From Desulfocicer vacuolatum DSM 3385 (GTDB taxonomy: Bacteria > Desulfobacterota > Desulfobacteria > Desulfobacterales > SURF-7): a stretch of 17,418 nt of DNA. The DNA lies in NCBI GenBank assembly GCA_945870015.1, contig CAMBQS010000030.1:1-17418 (forward strand). The letters are read 5' to 3'. Made by a program: the position numbers and the translations under genes. Below are positions 14,826-17,418 of the stretch, one piece after another (the first letter of the stretch is position 1; each line of letters begins with the position of its first letter). The notes beneath the pieces were generated by a model. That model was not told the DNA's origin and did no database searches. It was given only the letters and a program-made list of their open reading frames with translations.

Positions 14826-16550
14826 ATGAAAAACAACAAACTATTACAAAACCCATTCTATCAATCATTAAAACGAAACATCATGCTGACCGTTATCCTT
14901 GTATCGCTCACCCCCACGATACTGGTCATCATTTTGCTCCTGAATCAGTTCCAGACATCCTATCAGGAAAAAGTGGAAGCTCACTTAAAAGAATTGGTAT
15001 TGAAGCACAAGCAAAACATCGACGTCTTCCTGAAAGAGCGGTTGTTCAATATCCGGCATTTTTCCAAAATATTTGATATCGATCAGTTGAGCGATGAAGC
15101 TTTTTTGAATGAACGGCTTGCAATCCTTCAATCCGAATATGGACCGGTTTTTGTGGATATGGGAATTGTCAACGATGAGGGAAAGCAGATCGCCTATGCC
15201 GGCCCCTTTAAGCTGGGAAAGGCGGATTATCATGATGCGGACTGGTTTAAAAAAGCGATTACACAACCCTATTTTATCAGTGATGTATTTCTGGGGTTGC
15301 GTGGACTGCCTCATTTTATCCTGTCGGTCAAAAGGAATTATAAGGGTCATGTCTGGATTGTAAGAGCCACCATCGATTTTATGGCTTTTAACGATCTGGT
15401 GGAAAATATTCGTATCGGCGAAACCGGGTATGCCTTTATTTTAAATCGGATCGGAGAATACCAGACCAACCCCCAAGCGGATTCTCTGCCCAGCCGGAAA
15501 GTACTGGATGAACTCCTTCTGGAAGGAGGAATGCATCCGGAAAAAGTGCAGATATCCAGGAAAAAAGATTTATCCGGCAAGGATTGTATATATGTAACCT
15601 CCTTTTTAAAAAACGGCGACTGGCTGTTGATTTATCAGCAAAATGTTGCCGATGCATATTCAATTGTCCGGCGGGCGTTTCAAATTGCCTTATTGGTTTT
15701 TATCCTTGGAAGTATCGGAGTTGTGGTTATGGCCTTCCTGCTTTCACGCAGAACCGTTACCCGAATCGCCAGGGCCAACACGGAAAAGGAAATGATGAAT
15801 CAACAGGTCATTGAGAGTGGAAAGCTGGCTTCAATCGGCGAACTTGCAGCGGGCATTGCTCATGAAATCAACAATCCGGTAGCGATCATGGTAGAAGAAG
15901 CCGGGTGGATTAAAGATCTTCTGGAAGAAGAAGAGTTCAAAAATAGTGAAAATATGAGTGAATTTCAAAGAGCTCTTTCGCAAATCAGCAACCAGGGACG
16001 ACGCTGCAAGGAGATCACGCACAAACTATTAAGTTTTGCACGAAAGACCGATTCCCGGACACAGGAAGTAAACATAAATCAACTCATACAGGAAATTATC
16101 GGCCTGACCGAGCAGCGTGCCAGATACAGCAGGATCGTCTTCAAGAGCAATCTTGATTCAGGCCTCCCGAGTGTGAGAGCGTCCAACACGGAAATTCAGC
16201 AGATTCTCTTAAATATGATCAATAACGCTGTTGATGCCATGGAAAAAACCGGCGGCACCATCACCATTTCAACTCAGACATCCGAGGATATGGTTTTAAC
16301 GGAAATCACAGACACCGGCCCGGGAATCCCCATGGCTTATGTGGGACGGATTTTTGATCCCTTTTTTACCACAAAACCGGTTGGAAAAGGAACGGGTCTT
16401 GGGCTTTCCATTTGCTATGGGATTGTTAATAAACTGGGAGGAAATATTCAAGTGAAAAGCGTCGTCGGCCTCGGAACCACATTTCTGGTGAGGTTGCCGA
16501 CCTTTGAAAAGCAGATTGAAACCGTAGTCAAAAATATAAACCCTGCATAG
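14826..16550 (+). CDS. Cache-domain sensor histidine kinase (second, divergent)
   Basis: 574 residues from ATG 14826 (GGGAAG 6 nt upstream). The frame is open upstream to a TTG at 14718, but the promoter at 14729-14744 lies inside that extension. Layout: helix 1 at about 19-40, Cache-type sensor at about 45-280 (YAGPFKLGKADYHDADWF, YFISDVFLGLRGLPHFILSV, WIVRATID, IGETGYAFILNRIGEYQTNP), helix 2 at about 284-306, H-box GIAHEINNP with His346, insert DLLEEEEF, and an ATPase domain with NMINNAVDAME, DTGPGIP, FDPFFTTK and GTGLGLSICYG. There is no clear HAMP. It is a paralogue of the kinase at 10307-11980, with near-identical sensor motifs, so both probably sense the same or a related ligand. Two receiver genes follow. 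Confidence 0.9.
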   Translation: MKNNKLLQNPFYQSLKRNIMLTVILVSLTPTILVIILLLNQFQTSYQEKVEAHLKELVLKHKQNIDVFLKERLFNIRHFSKIFDIDQLSDEAFLNERLAILQSEYGPVFVDMGIVNDEGKQIAYAGPFKLGKADYHDADWFKKAITQPYFISDVFLGLRGLPHFILSVKRNYKGHVWIVRATIDFMAFNDLVENIRIGETGYAFILNRIGEYQTNPQADSLPSRKVLDELLLEGGMHPEKVQISRKKDLSGKDCIYVTSFLKNGDWLLIYQQNVADAYSIVRRAFQIALLVFILGSIGVVVMAFLLSRRTVTRIARANTEKEMMNQQVIESGKLASIGELAAGIAHEINNPVAIMVEEAGWIKDLLEEEEFKNSENMSEFQRALSQISNQGRRCKEITHKLLSFARKTDSRTQEVNINQLIQEIIGLTEQRARYSRIVFKSNLDSGLPSVRASNTEIQQILLNMINNAVDAMEKTGGTITISTQTSEDMVLTEITDTGPGIPMAYVGRIFDPFFTTKPVGKGTGLGLSICYGIVNKLGGNIQVKSVVGLGTTFLVRLPTFEKQIETVVKNINPA

Positions 16551-16604
16551 AAGACAGATTTTTTGTTAACATGCATTCAAATGACCTGAAAAAAGGAGAA
16601 AACC

Positions 16605-17039
16605 ATGACTCTTTGTAATGTGCTTCTGGTGGATGATGAAACCGCTTTTGTGGAAACCATGTCCAAACGCTTAATAAAAAGGAATTTAGCGATCTCTGTG
16701 GCTTATAACGGCAACGAAGCGCTGCAGCAACTGGAAAAGAATCACAATGTAGAAGTCGTTATCCTGGATGTGAAGATGCCGGGTATGGATGGCATTGAAA
16801 CACTCAAAGAAATTAAAAAGCACTACCCGCTGGTCGAGGTGATCATGCTGACCGGACATGCCACTGTGGAATCCGCCATCGATGGAATGAAATGGGGTGC
16901 GCACGACTATCTGATGAAACCCTGTGAGATCGATGTGTTAATGATCAAAGTAGATGAAGCAGCCTCTAAAAAAAGGCGTCAAGAAGAGCGTATTGCGGAA
17001 GCACGCATAAAAGAAATTACCTCCCATCGGGCATATTAG
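16605..17039 (+). CDS. Receiver-only response regulator with helical tail
   Basis: A 144-residue REC protein: D10-D11 pocket, phosphoacceptor D55 (VVILDVKMPGMDG), switch T83 (IMLTGHAT) and K105 (YLMKPCE). The charged helical tail (KKRRQEERIAEARIKEITS) resembles the tail of the receiver at 11996-12469. It has no output domain. SD AAAGGAG precedes the ATG. It lies 54 bp after the kinase, and its stop codon overlaps the Shine-Dalgarno of the next receiver. Confidence 0.88.
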   Translation: MTLCNVLLVDDETAFVETMSKRLIKRNLAISVAYNGNEALQQLEKNHNVEVVILDVKMPGMDGIETLKEIKKHYPLVEVIMLTGHATVESAIDGMKWGAHDYLMKPCEIDVLMIKVDEAASKKRRQEERIAEARIKEITSHRAY

Positions 17040-17050
17040 GAGATAATCGA

Positions 17051-17418
17051 ATGCAGGATACCCTTGAAACCCAAAAGCAAATCAAGCTGTTACTGGTAGA
17101 TGATGAGGTTGGCTTTTCAACAGTGATCAGCAAGCGCATGGGGAAAAGAGGCGTTCTTGTTGAAACCGCGAGCGGAGGAGCAGAAGCGATCCAGCTTCTT
17201 CGATCAAGGGATTTTGATGTCGCAATACTCGATCTGAAGATGGAAGATATGGATGGCATTGAAGTATTAAAAATATTTAAAAAAATGGTTCCAAAGATGC
17301 CGGTCATCATGCTGACAGGGCATGGTTCCGAATCTTCGGCCCAGGAAGGCATACTTCTGGGAGCATTCGATTATCTGACCAAGCCATGTGAATTAAACGA
17401 GTTGCTTCAAAAAATATC
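17051..17418 (+). CDS. Receiver-domain protein, 3' end beyond window
   Basis: The first 122 codons of a response regulator. After about 10 extra N-terminal residues comes a REC domain: D17-D18 (LLLVDDE), phosphoacceptor D61 (VAILDLKM), switch T89 (VIMLTGHGS) and K111 (YLTKPCE). AGGAG at 17038-17042 lies 8 nt before ATG and overlaps the previous stop. The protein could be receiver-only like its neighbours or continue into an output domain, for instance an AAA+ sigma-54 activator; the window ends before this can be seen. Confidence 0.85.
   Translation, partial: MQDTLETQKQIKLLLVDDEVGFSTVISKRMGKRGVLVETASGGAEAIQLLRSRDFDVAILDLKMEDMDGIEVLKIFKKMVPKMPVIMLTGHGSESSAQEGILLGAFDYLTKPCELNELLQKI

Noticed and set aside
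17051..17418. The truncated receiver as the missing sigma-54 activator
   Set aside because: Only the REC domain is visible and it resembles the receiver-only neighbours; no AAA+ or helix-turn-helix can be claimed.

Overview
The window looks like a chromosomal segment of a sulfate-reducing deltaproteobacterium (Desulfobacterota, probably Desulfobacteraceae-like). This is an inference from gene content: an HyfB/NuoL-type proton-pumping subunit, two different inorganic-anion transporter families (TauE/SafE and DASS/SLC13), Cache-domain histidine kinases with many receiver-only regulators, and several sigma-54 promoters. No rRNA, tRNA, CRISPR array, insertion sequence or phage gene was seen.

Layout. 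(1) 1-1388, minus: the N-terminal 462 codons of a membrane proton-conducting subunit of HyfB/HycC type, running off the left edge. (2) 1839-4483, plus: a KH-domain RNA-binding protein (khpA-like), two SPFH/band-7 proteins coupled by an ATGA overlap (one membrane-anchored, one a lipoprotein), and a 34-residue lysine-rich small protein. (3) 4813-9892, plus: a sigma-54 promoter, then a small secreted or membrane protein, a TauE/SafE permease, a lipoprotein, an 80-residue two-TM protein and an 859-residue PEP-synthase-like protein that has the ATP-grasp and phosphohistidine domains but no recognisable PEP/pyruvate barrel. (4) 9893-14202, minus, converging on region 3 with no gap: DASS transporter, receiver-only protein, Cache histidine kinase, receiver-only protein. 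(5) 14203-14825: an intergenic control region with two diverging sigma-54 promoters. (6) 14826-17418, plus: a second Cache histidine kinase, a receiver-only protein, and another receiver protein cut by the right edge.

Main result. Three close matches to the sigma-54 -24/-12 consensus lie upstream of the TauE operon (4813-4828), the DASS operon (14332-14347, minus) and the second kinase operon (14729-14744). A 15-bp palindrome, TTTACA-N3-TGTAAA, occurs about 105 bp upstream of the first promoter (4694-4708). It occurs again between the other two (14488-14502), about 140 and 226 bp away. These are normal distances for an enhancer-binding site, so I infer one regulon that joins both anion transporters and their sensors. 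No complete sigma-54 activator is encoded here.

The two kinases are paralogues with matching Cache motifs, and the four receiver proteins (three complete, one cut) show no output domain. The locus therefore reads as a phosphorelay or protein-interaction hub around anion transport, not a classical kinase plus DNA-binding regulator pair. Substrate (sulfate, sulfite, other sulfonate or dicarboxylate) cannot be decided from sequence alone.
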